From: Ypsolopha sequella
Taxonomy: Eukaryota > Arthropoda > Insecta > Lepidoptera > Ypsolophidae
Direction of reading: 5' to 3'
Assembly: GCA_934047225.1 (NCBI GenBank)
Contig: OW203988.1
Span: forward strand, 9,706,229 to 9,770,228
Length of the DNA: 64,000 nt
Part shown: piece after piece, positions 26,378 to 36,600 of the stretch
Layout of the letters: each line of letters starts with the position of its first letter
Numbering within the stretch: position 1 is the first letter of the stretch
The notes under the pieces: generated by a model
Seen by the model: only the letters and a program-made list of their open reading frames with translations
Databases searched by the model: none
Told to the model about the DNA's origin: nothing
Position numbers and translations under genes: made by a program

Positions 26378-26536
26378 GGTCTACCACGTAATTCTGATTT
26401 TCATCAACATCAACTTGAGATTGAAATTTGACGTGCGTGCAAAAGAGATGGCATGTTAGGCGGACGTCGTCGCACGCACGTCAAATTTCAATCTCAAGTT
26501 GATGTTGATGGAAATCAGAATTACGTGGTAGACCCC
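26378..26536. mobile_element. Stem-loop MITE with about 65-bp arms
   Basis: GGTCTACCACGTAATTCTGA at the left is repeated as its complement at the right. The arms stay matched through the TGACGTGCGTGC block. The loop is about 25 bp. Confidence 0.85.
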
Positions 26537-27696
26537 CAGATCTTGCTTGATGTAGTTTTCACTGTTCGGAGAGAACCTAATTTACGCTACAAGATCAGGG
26601 ATCCCATTAACCTATCTAGTTTTCAATAAGCTAAAACAACGAAAGGTTATTAGAAAATGGGGCGCGATCGCACCCTATGAAAGTAGACGGGTTAAATGCT
26701 TAGATTTGAGGCACAAAGGTGTTTTATACATATCTGTATGCGATAAAGAACACAATTAATAAGTCAAGGCGAACATAGTGTGGTGTCTAGTTATTAGCTA
26801 GTTTTCAATTCAACAAGTCGTTACGAAAGATCCCAATTTCAGTTTCAATTTCAACAAAAACTTTCGCCAGGTTAAGATGAAATCCCTACTTATGTTTGTT
26901 TAATGAGCAAACATCAACAGCAAGTTTCTCAAAGGGCTCGGCGCGGGGTGGAGCTTAACCACCGCGACCCAGATTTCGAGCCAAATATTTATTTTAATTA
27001 CGTCTCACCTCGTCTTAAGTGTTTAAGTGAAGCGAAAGGTTCATACTTCATAATCTTTCTAAAATCTAATAGGGAAGGAAACGCAAAGCTATAAACAGGT
27101 GGCGCTGCTATCGCTTGACACAAAAGAAATTTAGTTCAAACAAACATACTTACAGTTTACTTGTATTTAGTATATAGAAGGACTTGAAAATCCTTTTTCC
27201 TTTTTATGGGAGTTTAAACAAGAAAATATTAAGTGGGGTATCGTTTGAAAGATTGTTGTATAAGCATTATAAACCAGTATTTATATAAATGATTGATTTT
27301 ATATTGGTTACAAAAAATTCTTGAAAATGTTCTTTAGGAATATGAAATAAGTCAGTTGGAGCTCCGCTCATCATCGCACATATTTTTGACTTATGATTTC
27401 ATAACTATGAAACTATTACGAAATCATAACTATGAACAAGAAATAAACATGGAAATATAACTTTGCGTTTCAATTAACTCTAAATCAGAATATCTCCAAC
27501 GCCTTCAAGCGCCACTGCGCCACAGTAGACATATATTTGCACCAATATGGTGCTAATATTTGGCGCATTAACAATTTGCTTATAAGGAGTTGACATATAC
27601 TTATGTTTGTATTACGAGTATTAACTGAATAAATGATATTTTAAGTCCTGTTTTGGCCTTTTATTATTTTAAATAGATTATAATATATAAATATAT

Positions 27697-27834
27697 CCCG
27701 GTCACATTATCTCGAGACCTGGCGTCGATGACGTCACGTCGCGTCGGCGCTCAGATACAGAGCGCGGGGAGGTGAAAGGAGAACGGGGGCGGGTGGTTCG
27801 CATTCCAGCGAGGTCTCGAGATAATGTGACCGGG
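27697..27834. mobile_element. 138-bp element with 24-bp perfect terminal inverted repeats
   Basis: The ends are CCCGGTCACATTATCTCGAG... and the exact complement, perfect over about 24 bp. The interior is strikingly GC-rich (GCGTCGGCGC, AACGGGGGCGGG) in an AT-rich neighbourhood. No target duplication could be read. Confidence 0.8.
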
Positions 27835-28231
27835 TTGTAACAAAGTATTAACTAGGTTCTAGATATATTTCGACCAACTTGTGGTCGTCGTCAGTTTGTA
27901 TTATTAATTTGATTTATTATTTTTATTTCTGAGATGAATAACAACATTAGCTGCTTATTTTTCTTCTAAAACCATATTGATTGTTTGAATGTTAATTAAA
28001 TTGTACTTTGCAAATAATGTTTTTGCCTGTGATTTACAACTTTTACAAGATGTTTAGTGTTTTAGATATGGAAGGCAGCAATGATACCTATACTAATAAT
28101 TAAGCAGTAAAAAAGTCGTTGAATTTTCAATAAATATTAATTAGTAATTAGTATTGCACGGGTATGGATGTGGTTTTCTTTATTATCATCGAAGTGACCC
28201 TGTGGTAACATATAACATAATAACATAAATT

Positions 28232-28520
28232 GGATTTAGGTATAAAATCCCTTCATATTTCTATTGCCTATTTTATAAAAAAAAAAACAAGTTGATATCT
28301 TAACCGCGTTTTTGAAACAAACGTATGAAAACCAAAAAAAATAGGGTGGAAAACTTTTTTTTTTTTGACAAAAGTATAAATGTTAATACATTGTTTATAG
28401 GTGGAATCCCTAGATACAAGATCGATAAAACAAAAACCTTTTCTTCAATATGAGGAGAGACCTAGTTTCTTCGAATGAACCCTTGAAAACCTGGTGTTGT
28501 TGATGTTCTAGCGTCATGTG
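28232..28520 (+). repeat. Dispersed repeat F, copy 1
   Basis: About 290 bp with blocks TTAACCGCGTTTTTGAAACA, TACATTGTTTATAGGTGGAA and a distal CTGGTGTTGTTGATGTTCTA, all matching 51065-51345 in order. It has no inverted ends and no coding potential. Confidence 0.75.
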
Positions 28521-28880
28521 TCCCGTTAACCGAAAATTACAGTGAGACACGAGATTATTGACATAAAATAAAATGTATGTTTTTTCTTTAACTATATATT
28601 TATAGTATGGCTACAATATAGTGTCGCCTTTTTAACTCTGAGCAGGGTTCGCAAGGCTTTTATGCATGTCAAAATGACAGCTATACAAATAAAAGATTTG
28701 TAAGCAAACAAAAGATCCACATGGTATTATATACCAAATGTTTATAATCCTTTGCTAGACATTCTGAAAAGGTATTGAAATTGCAAAGATAATGTTTAAA
28801 TCAACATGAATAGTAATATCAATGTACCTACGTGCCGTTACAGTAAAACTTCGAAAAGATGAGCAAAATATTTTATTTGT

Positions 28881-29048
28881 AACTAGCGATCCGCCCCGGC
28901 TTCGCACGGGCGTGTATTATACATATAAACCTTCCTCTTGAATCACTCTATCTATTAAAAAAAACGCATCAAAATCCGTTGCGTAGTTTTAAGCATACAT
29001 AGGGACAGACAGCGGGAAGCGACTTTGTTTAATACTATGTAGTGATGA
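28881..29048 (+). repeat. RTE-tail-like repeat, short copy
   Basis: It starts AACTAGCGATCCGCCCCGGC and ends after GGACAGACAGCGGGAAGCGA. These are the same ends as 18036-18574, in the opposite orientation and lacking most of the interior. Confidence 0.65.
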
Positions 29049-29248
29049 GTACCTATATAGCAATACTAAATCAGAAATCGAATATAAATATGTCAAAATA
29101 ACGTTTTGAGTGTCGATATGTGGCAGGCAAATAGAAAAATTCCGCAGTTTACGGCACCGTCTGTTTCTAGTAAAAGGTCCGCTGTTTACGAAATGACTTC
29201 GTAATTTTCTAAAAAACCGAAATTAAAAATTCTTTCACCAAAAAGAGA

Positions 29249-29922
29249 AAAAAACCGGCCAAATGCGAGTCAGACTCGCGTACCTATGGTTCCGTATTGT
29301 GGATGATAAATTTAATTTTGTAATTATTTTTTCGTGAATTCTCAACCGCTTTATTTTACCTGTAATCTTTACGTAAACACATTACCATGATTTTTTTCAT
29401 ATTTTTCGGTCCACCAGTTTTGGAGATAAGGGGAGGGGACATACATTTTTTATGGTTTTTCAAGGATTTCTCGAAATAGGCGCAATTAAATATAGCCAAA
29501 CTATATATTTTTACAATCAGATTTTTAATACTTACAATTTGGTACGCATACCTATTGTATTTTTTAAATATATATTTTTTTTATTTTACTTCTTTTTTAT
29601 GTTTATCATTTGTGCTCAACTTTTTTTCAATCGCTTTAGTTTTCTGGTAATTGGCCAGTTATGATCTAGAATAGTTATTTTTTTCATATTTTTCGGTCTA
29701 CCAGTTTCGGAGATATTTTTCTCACTTTTGTTTTGGAAATACTTTGAACAATTTCAAATTTTTCATATTTTTTTTACACCGTAATATGAGGGCAAATTAA
29801 TATTATTTTTGTGCAAAATTTCATGCTTATCTTTGACATACCGGATGGATGGACAGACGGACAACGGAGTCTCACCGTAAAGGCTTCTTTTGTACCTTTT
29901 AGGTACTACGGAACCCTAAAAA
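29249..29922 (-). repeat. SINE-like repeat (GGTTCCGTACC family), long inverted copy
   Basis: On the minus strand it starts AGGGTTCCGTAGTACC, carries TCCGTTGTCCGTCTGTCCAT and ends GACTCGCATTTGGCCGGTTTT. At about 670 bp it is the longest copy in the window. Short open frames inside it are not gene-like. Confidence 0.75.
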
Positions 29923-30579
29923 TAGGTGCGACGACGAGCGGAGACACGGCGAAACGCGTTCAAAAACTCAGCGTTGCAACCCGACTTTCTACCCTGTCTA
30001 GTGTTCTTTCTTGAACGCACTTCAGTGGAGTTAGTTTATTTTATAGTTTTCGCGATAAAAAATATAAGTGGGATCCAATAATGCTTATTACTATTACTCC
30101 ATATTACTTACTATGTAAGTGAAAACATAAAAGAATCATGATAATGGAGGACATGAATCCCCGAGGGTGTTAAAATGTTTCTAGGTATGAACTTTGAAGT
30201 ACTAGTTCAAAATCAATTCAAATTCAAATAGTTTATTTTGCAAAGTAGGTATATAAAATACACGTTTCACAAGTTAAAATTTAATGTTATAAAAAAATAT
30301 ACGTAATAAAATAATAAATGTACATGAACTAGATTAAAGGTTTATTTAATTTATGTAGCAATATATATACGATTAAAATTATAAGTACAATATATATTAT
30401 ACAAGGTGAAATCCAATCAACCCGGCCCGGCCAGGGACCAGGAACAAGGTTCAATGATCACCAACCAAGCCCCCAGCACGAATCCAGGCGGCCGACCAAA
30501 TCCCATCCTATATACTACATACTAATAAGGTTACATATATAAATACATGCCTACCTCCTAGTTAAACCTACTGTCCACC

Positions 30580-30830
30580 CAAGTTTCACTGACGATTATT
30601 ACATCACCAGCATGATGGGTGAAGAGTCAGTTACAAATAATAAAAGTTTGAAGTTTGAATTTTAGAGTCCTATTGCGTACTTCGGGCACAAATATCTGCC
30701 CACAGTGTTAAAGGGCCTTCTAAAGCACCTTGTCCAAACACAATGTTTTCGGGATTTGAACTCGCGACCTCCAGATTAGTAGTCCAGGCGTTAAATTGGA
30801 GACATTACTGTTTAACGAGATCACTCCAGT
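30580..30830 (-). repeat. tRNA-like SINE fragment
   Basis: On the minus strand the sequence GGTCGCGAGTTCAAATCCC is a good RNA polymerase III B-box. It is preceded by CTGGACTACTAATCTGGAG, like the anticodon-arm part of a tRNA-derived SINE head. The ACTTCGGGCAC block nearby also occurs near 4390. I see no intact tRNA cloverleaf. Confidence 0.5.
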
Positions 30831-30838
30831 ACTGATGC

Positions 30839-30980
30839 GGTCCTATAAAAAGGCCGCTTTGGATGAATCATGTTACGATTCTGTTCTAATGCCGTCACTT
30901 TTGCACGCGTGAAAAACTCTGACTCTATCCTACCTCGAAATCATTATATGACTTACCAAAGTCGACCTTTTATTAGATCC
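30839..30980 (-). mobile_element. Stem-loop MITE, family C copy 2
   Basis: Reverse-complement relative of 4938-5077: GGTCCTATAAAAAGGCCGC at the left and GACCTTTTATTAGATCC at the right. Confidence 0.7.
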
Positions 30981-31181
30981 GAATCGGATTTCACGGATGC
31001 AAAAGAGACGGCATTAGAACAGAATCATAATATGATTCATCCAAAGCGGCATAGATAGTTTAGTCGGAATATTTGTCGAAGTTGTACGGCGAAGTGCATA
31101 ATTATAATGTATGATCTATGTAGAAATTATGTATGTGTGTATGTGTTTGTATGTATGTTGTGTTTCATAATTGTTTGTTAG

Positions 31182-31321
31182 GGTACATTATGCGAAAGGT
31201 GCGTTTTCCGATAGGTGCATTTTACGATAGGTGCATTTAGAGATGGGTGCATTTTGCTAAAGGCGCGTTTTCCGATAGGTGCATTTTGCGAAAGGTGCGT
31301 TTTGCTATAGGTACATTTTGC
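31182..31321. repeat. 16-bp tandem repeat, about 8.75 units
   Basis: Units follow the pattern GGTGC(A/G)TTTT-nn-GATA and are spaced exactly 16 bp. They vary at a few fixed positions. A further degenerate unit lies near 31343. A 71-codon minus-strand frame through the array is a by-product of the repeat. Confidence 0.9.
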
Positions 31322-31399
31322 AAAATAAAAATAATTCCCCGCGGTACATTTTGCGATAGGTAATTTATGCTCCGGAACGGAAGCTACCAACACGCATGC

Positions 31400-31745
31400 A
31401 AAAGAAACGGCATTAGAACAGAATCATAACGTGATTAATCTAAAGCGGCATAGATAGTTTATTCGGAATATTTGTCGAAATTGTACGGCGAAGTGAAGCT
31501 ACCAACACAAATAAAATACACTACCTACACGCATACAAAAGAAACGGCCTTAGAACAGGGGATCTAAAAAGGCCGACTTGAAAGTAGGATGGAATGCAAA
31601 AGAGACGGTATTAGAACGGAATCATAATATGATTCATCCAAAGCGGCCTTTTTAGAGAACCAGAATCATAACGTGATTCATCTAAAGCGGCATAGATAGT
31701 TTATTCGGAATATTTGTCGAAGTTGTAAGGCGAAGTGAAGCTACC
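31400..31745. repeat. Tandem shuffled fragments of MITE family C
   Basis: The block ACGGCATTAGAACAGAATCA ... AAAGCGGCATAGATAGTTTA ... GGCGAAGTG appears at about 31010-31100, 31400-31497 and 31665-31742. Between the last two is an internally deleted family C MITE (31559-31661). The array appears to have grown by local duplication. Confidence 0.6.
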
Positions 31746-31827
31746 TACATAAATATTTAATTCAAAATATATCCAGATGAGGCCCCTAGAGGCCCAATAA
31801 AGTCTGAATAATCAACAAAAGTACCGA

Positions 31828-32156
31828 TGTAAGATATTGGAAGCAGAAAACTTGTTTTTTAAAAAACAATTATATTTTTATTTAGATTATTACAAGAGTT
31901 CTCACTGTGGAGACTGGAATTAGAATGAATATAATAATAGGGAGTTTGGGTTTTATACCCTTACTCTTATCGCTTATGACTAACAGAATGTTCTGACTAA
32001 CTTAACTAACTTAGTGACTAAGAGATTACAATTTGAGAAAGTAGAAGATAGTAAATGTTATCTTCGACGGAAGTTGTTATCGTCAGTTTAAGGTCTAATA
32101 TTAATGACTAATGTTAACAGAGGTATGCTATGACTAGTTGTGTAGGGTACGTAACA
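31828..32156 (-). repeat. 3' LTR
   Basis: 329 bp, identical base for base to the LTR at 39315-39643 as far as I can read. It contains the LTR TATA box (31951-31957) and a poly(A) signal AATAAA on the minus strand (31877-31882). Confidence 0.95.
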
Positions 32157-32167
32157 CCTCCCCTCTT
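32157..32167 (-). other. Polypurine tract
   Basis: Minus-strand AAGAGGGGAGG directly abuts the start of the 3' LTR and would prime plus-strand DNA synthesis. It overlaps the env stop codon (TAA at 32166-32168). Confidence 0.85.
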
Positions 32168-33627
32168 AGAACAAAGTTGGGGCGTGTTTGCCGGAACTTT
32201 GAGGACTTTTCTTGATTGTAACTTCGTCTTCATCTTCAGAAATGCATGACGTGTCCGTCATGTTTAAGGTTGTCATCGGGACGGCTATGTGTTGTTTGCG
32301 AGTGGATCTGTCAAAACAGTTGTTGAATATTTGTATACATCCATTTTGATGGTTATGTCCTTTGAAGTAGTTAAAGAAGCTTGAAGGGCAGCATTTGTAT
32401 ATGCAGAATATTAGCATAATAATTCCCAGGAATATGCTAAGTACTGAAAATTTTGAGCTATGTTTGCTTAGAAATGATGCTTCATTTTCTTTCAGTCGTT
32501 GAGAATAGGTTTTGATTTCTTCTTTAATTGTGTGCAATGAATCTAGTGGAACGTTATTGATCTTCATATGTATCATTTCTGGTGGTTCCAAATCAAGGAT
32601 TTCTGGAACACAATTATCTTCAATATCTACAGTAATTATTGGATGAGTAATGTTGACCGACTTTTCTTCTTCAGCATTCAGAGTAATAAACGTTGTATAA
32701 AATTTACATCCAGGATCTAGAGATATGATTCCCGTGCCAGCTATTTCATTATGGGTGATTTTGTTTCCACATTCTATGGCATATGTGGTTTTGTGATGTA
32801 GTAAAAATATCCATTTGTTATTCTTCAATGGCTGGAACGTATTGACTTGAGCGGCGATTGTAGTTACTTCACACATTTCGGGTAATTTTTTGCTGCTTGT
32901 CATCAGAATAGCCATTTCACAGGTTGGCCTGGTATTGTAGTGATATATTGGTTGATCTTTACAGACCCTTGCTTCTGTTGCAAATGTTTTGCAATTTTCC
33001 ATAGAGCTCATAACAACGTACTGTTGTTGTGAAGAACTTGTGGCAAGGTAGGTTTGCTCAGGAAGGATAACGGAATAGAGAGAGGAGTTCGGATGTCTTA
33101 TAGGGATTGGATATATACGATATAGGGTGAATTTATCGTTTTTAACCAAAGGGAATTCGAGAATATATATTAATTTATTCATGTATATATATGATGTTAT
33201 TGTTGAGGACTCTAGTATTTGATGGATATTTTGCATAGTTACAGGGGCTACTAGATTTTTATTAATTCTGTCTGGGCTAGAAGATAAAAGTTCTTTATAT
33301 AATCTTACAGTAGAAATGATCGAGGGATGAACTGCACCCGATTTAATAAACAAAATGCTTGTAATAATGTCATCGATTTCTTTTTCCAGTGTCATAACGG
33401 CTTCGAGGATTTGAATTGATACTGATGAAATTTCTTCTGATATTGTCAAATTAAATATTATTTTACTAGATGTATTAAAATATGAACTGATTTTTCTTAG
33501 ATTTTCGTTTATTACTATTTCATCGTAAGAGATTTTATATATAGTTTCATTGAAGTTAGTAACTGTTGAGGATATTATTTGTAACTGTTGTTTTAATATG
33601 TCATTAGTACTGATCTGTTGGGATACC
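32166..33627 (-). CDS. env: Partial env: F1-like half of an insect retrovirus / baculovirus F-type envelope protein
   Basis: The frame is open from a stop near 33645 to TAA at 32166 and has no ATG at its start; the obvious frame begins with TTG at 33449. Counting from there (427 residues), the first 60 residues plus the upstream open part form heptad-like helices. A conserved HPS motif is at about 41-43. A cysteine-containing ectodomain follows, then one transmembrane segment at about 335-351 and a cytoplasmic tail of about 75 residues. This order fits the membrane-anchored subunit of F-type fusion proteins. The receptor-side subunit, furin-type cleavage site and fusion peptide that should precede it are not visible, because only about 40 bp separate this frame from the pol stop. 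A splice acceptor-like TTTCAG precedes 33627, and a second AG precedes 33614. Expression would need splicing from the 5' leader. Probably unable to mediate entry. Confidence 0.75.
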
Positions 33628-33685
33628 CTGAAATTTAATAAGATTTAACTTTCTAAAAATACTTTAATACTACATGATTGAGTTT

Positions 33686-36600
33686 TTAGTCATGCAATGG
33701 TCTTAGCCGATTAGCATGCACTACATAATTTCGTCCTGTTTTATTGATAACATAATTTTCATTGAACCCTATTCTTGTGATATTATAAGGTCCTTCCCAT
33801 TTGTGATCTAAGTTATTTGGATTAGGTATTTGGAGCATAACTTTGTCACCTACGTTGAATTTAGCTACATTCTTTATGGATTTGTCATAACGTTCCTTGG
33901 CTTTATCTTTCATGGACTCTACGTTGCGTTTAGCTATTTCTCGAGTTATTTTTAATCTTTCATTGAAATCGTTAAGATAATCGTTAGTTGTATATTCACG
34001 GATGTCTTTTGCAGAGTAAAGTGAATGGGGTTTGTATCCAAAAAGTAGTTCGTGAGGAGTAAAACCAGTTGATTGATTTACAGAGGTATTGTGACACATA
34101 ATAGCAAGAGGGACTATTTGATCCCAGTTTGAGTTTCTTCTTTTATGATATATGCGAATATGATCTCTAAGGACGGCATGAAAACGTTCTAACGATCCAT
34201 TTGTTTGAGGATGGTAGGCAGTACTCAAAGTATGATTGCAACCTAATTGTTTCATTAAGTGTTTTAATATATTATTTACAAATTCTCCACCTTGGTCAGA
34301 ATGGAAACGTTTGGGAACACCAAAGTGTTGACAAAAGATTAAAAGAGTTTTAGCTATGGTGACTGGCTGTTTGTCAGGAATTGGGTAAGCTTGAACAAAT
34401 CGGGTTAAATCATCTTGTAAAGTTAGAATGTATTTATTGAAGTCACCTGTTATGTCAGAATAAGAAACTAGATCAATAGTTACGCGTTCGAAAGGTTCAC
34501 TAGATGATGTCGTTATAACCATCGGGGCTTTATAAGTTTTTCTTTGTATTTTACTCCGTTGGCAATCTAAACAGTTGTCTATGTATTTCTTGATGTCATC
34601 AGTCATGCCTTTCCAGAAGTATTCTGACCGTATTTTCCTCGTAGTTTCGATAATGCCTCGATGACCAGATAAGGGTTCATCGTGGAAACTTTTGAGAATT
34701 TCGGGTATTTGTTCTTGAGATGGATATTTAACAGTATTTTGACAAATTGTTATTTCACATTCATATGTGTCAGCTAAATATGCAGTTATATGTAATTGTT
34801 CGTTTCCTTGCAATTTACAAGTGGGATCATTCTTAAGGTCAGGAATACAAAGAGTTTTAACGTCATTTTTTTGAAGATAATTTAATAGAGTTTTGAAATA
34901 ACTTTCGGAGTCCCATGAATCATAGTGTTTTGGTCTTGAGTATCCAAAAACTATGTTTTGTTTGTTATCTGATATTAGAAGATCATTGTCATATAGGGAT
35001 TTACATTTTTCTAAATAGGGATCGACTTGAGAGCACAAGCTAATAGCTTCGTTGAATAAATCATTTTTATCAGAGAGTTCGCAGGAAGTGGGGATAAAGA
35101 TATTTTTGTGACGAGAATCTAAGAGGCGATCTGGTGAAATCTTAAGATTTGGTGTGTCAAAGTTATAAGAGCTATTGTCAGAAAAATGTTCATAATTGGC
35201 TTGTAAATAATGGTCAGGAGTTTCTTGATTTGTGCTATCGTCATTTGTAAGATCGATATTTGTCGTAGAAATAGGGGGTCTTGAGAGTGCGTCAGCGTTG
35301 GTATTGTTCTTTCCTGGTTTATAGACTATTTTGTATTGAAAACCAGCGAGTTTGAACTGCCATCTGGCAAGACGGCTACCTGGGTCTGTGATTTTCATAT
35401 AATAGCTTAGTGGTTGATGATCTGTGACTATTGTGAAGTTTTGACCGAATAAATAAGGTCGAAAGTGTTTAACTGCCCATACAATGGCTAACATTTCTCG
35501 TTCCGTTGTAGAATAATTAGTTTCAGCTTTGTTTAAAGTCCTTGATGCATAGGCTATGGGTAAGTCTTTACCTATTTCGCCTTGTGAAAGAATCGCGCCA
35601 ATAGAATGTAGTGAAGCGTCCGTTGTTAATATGAACTCTTTTGTGAAGTCTGGATATTGAAGTATTGGGGGGTTAGTAAGGAGATGTTTGCATTTGTTGA
35701 AAGAGTTTTCTTGTGTTTGACCCCATATGAAAGGAACTTCCTTCTTTAAGAGGCTAGTAAGGGGTTTTGTTATTTGACTGAAGTTTTCTATGAATCTTCT
35801 GTAGTATCCAGCTAGACCTAAGAAGCTTTTGATGTCCTTGCAATTCTTTGGAGTTGGGAAATTTTTGACAGCTTCAATTTTTACAGGATTTGGTTTTACG
35901 CCTTCGTTTGAGATAATATGCCCGAGATAAGCGACTTCACGTCGTAAAAATTCACATTTGTCTGGTTGAACCTTGAGTTCATATTTCCTAAGTCTGGAAA
36001 ATACTTCATGAAGTTTTTCTTCATGTTCTTGGAGACTTGATGCAAAAATTACTATGTCATCTAAATACACAAAACACCGTTCTCCTTGAATCCCCATTAG
36101 AACAGAATCCATGGTGCGTTGAAATGTAGCTGGAGCGTTTTTGAGACCGAAAGGCATTCTTTTATATTCGTAATGACCATAGGGGGTTGTGAATGCAGTT
36201 TTAGGAATGTCAGCTGGATTAACTTCTAATTGATGGAATCCTGATGCTAAATCTAATGTTGTAAAGTATTGGGAATGACCAAGTTTGTCTAGAATGTCTG
36301 TGATGTTTGGCAAGGGATAGCTATCACCTATTGTTATGTCATTAAGTTTACGATAATCTATTACAAGACGCCATTTTTGTTTCCCTGAGGCATCTAGTTT
36401 CTTTGGAACGACCCAAAGGGGGCTACTCCATGGTGAACAACTGGGTTGTATGATATCTTCATCTAACATTTTCTGTACTTGATTTTTTACTTCTTGTTCA
36501 TGAACTCTTGGGAATCGATATGTTTTTGCATGAATCGGGATGTCAGTAGTCGTGCGAATATGATGTTTCGAATGATTACTAAATGATAAATGGTCTCCTT

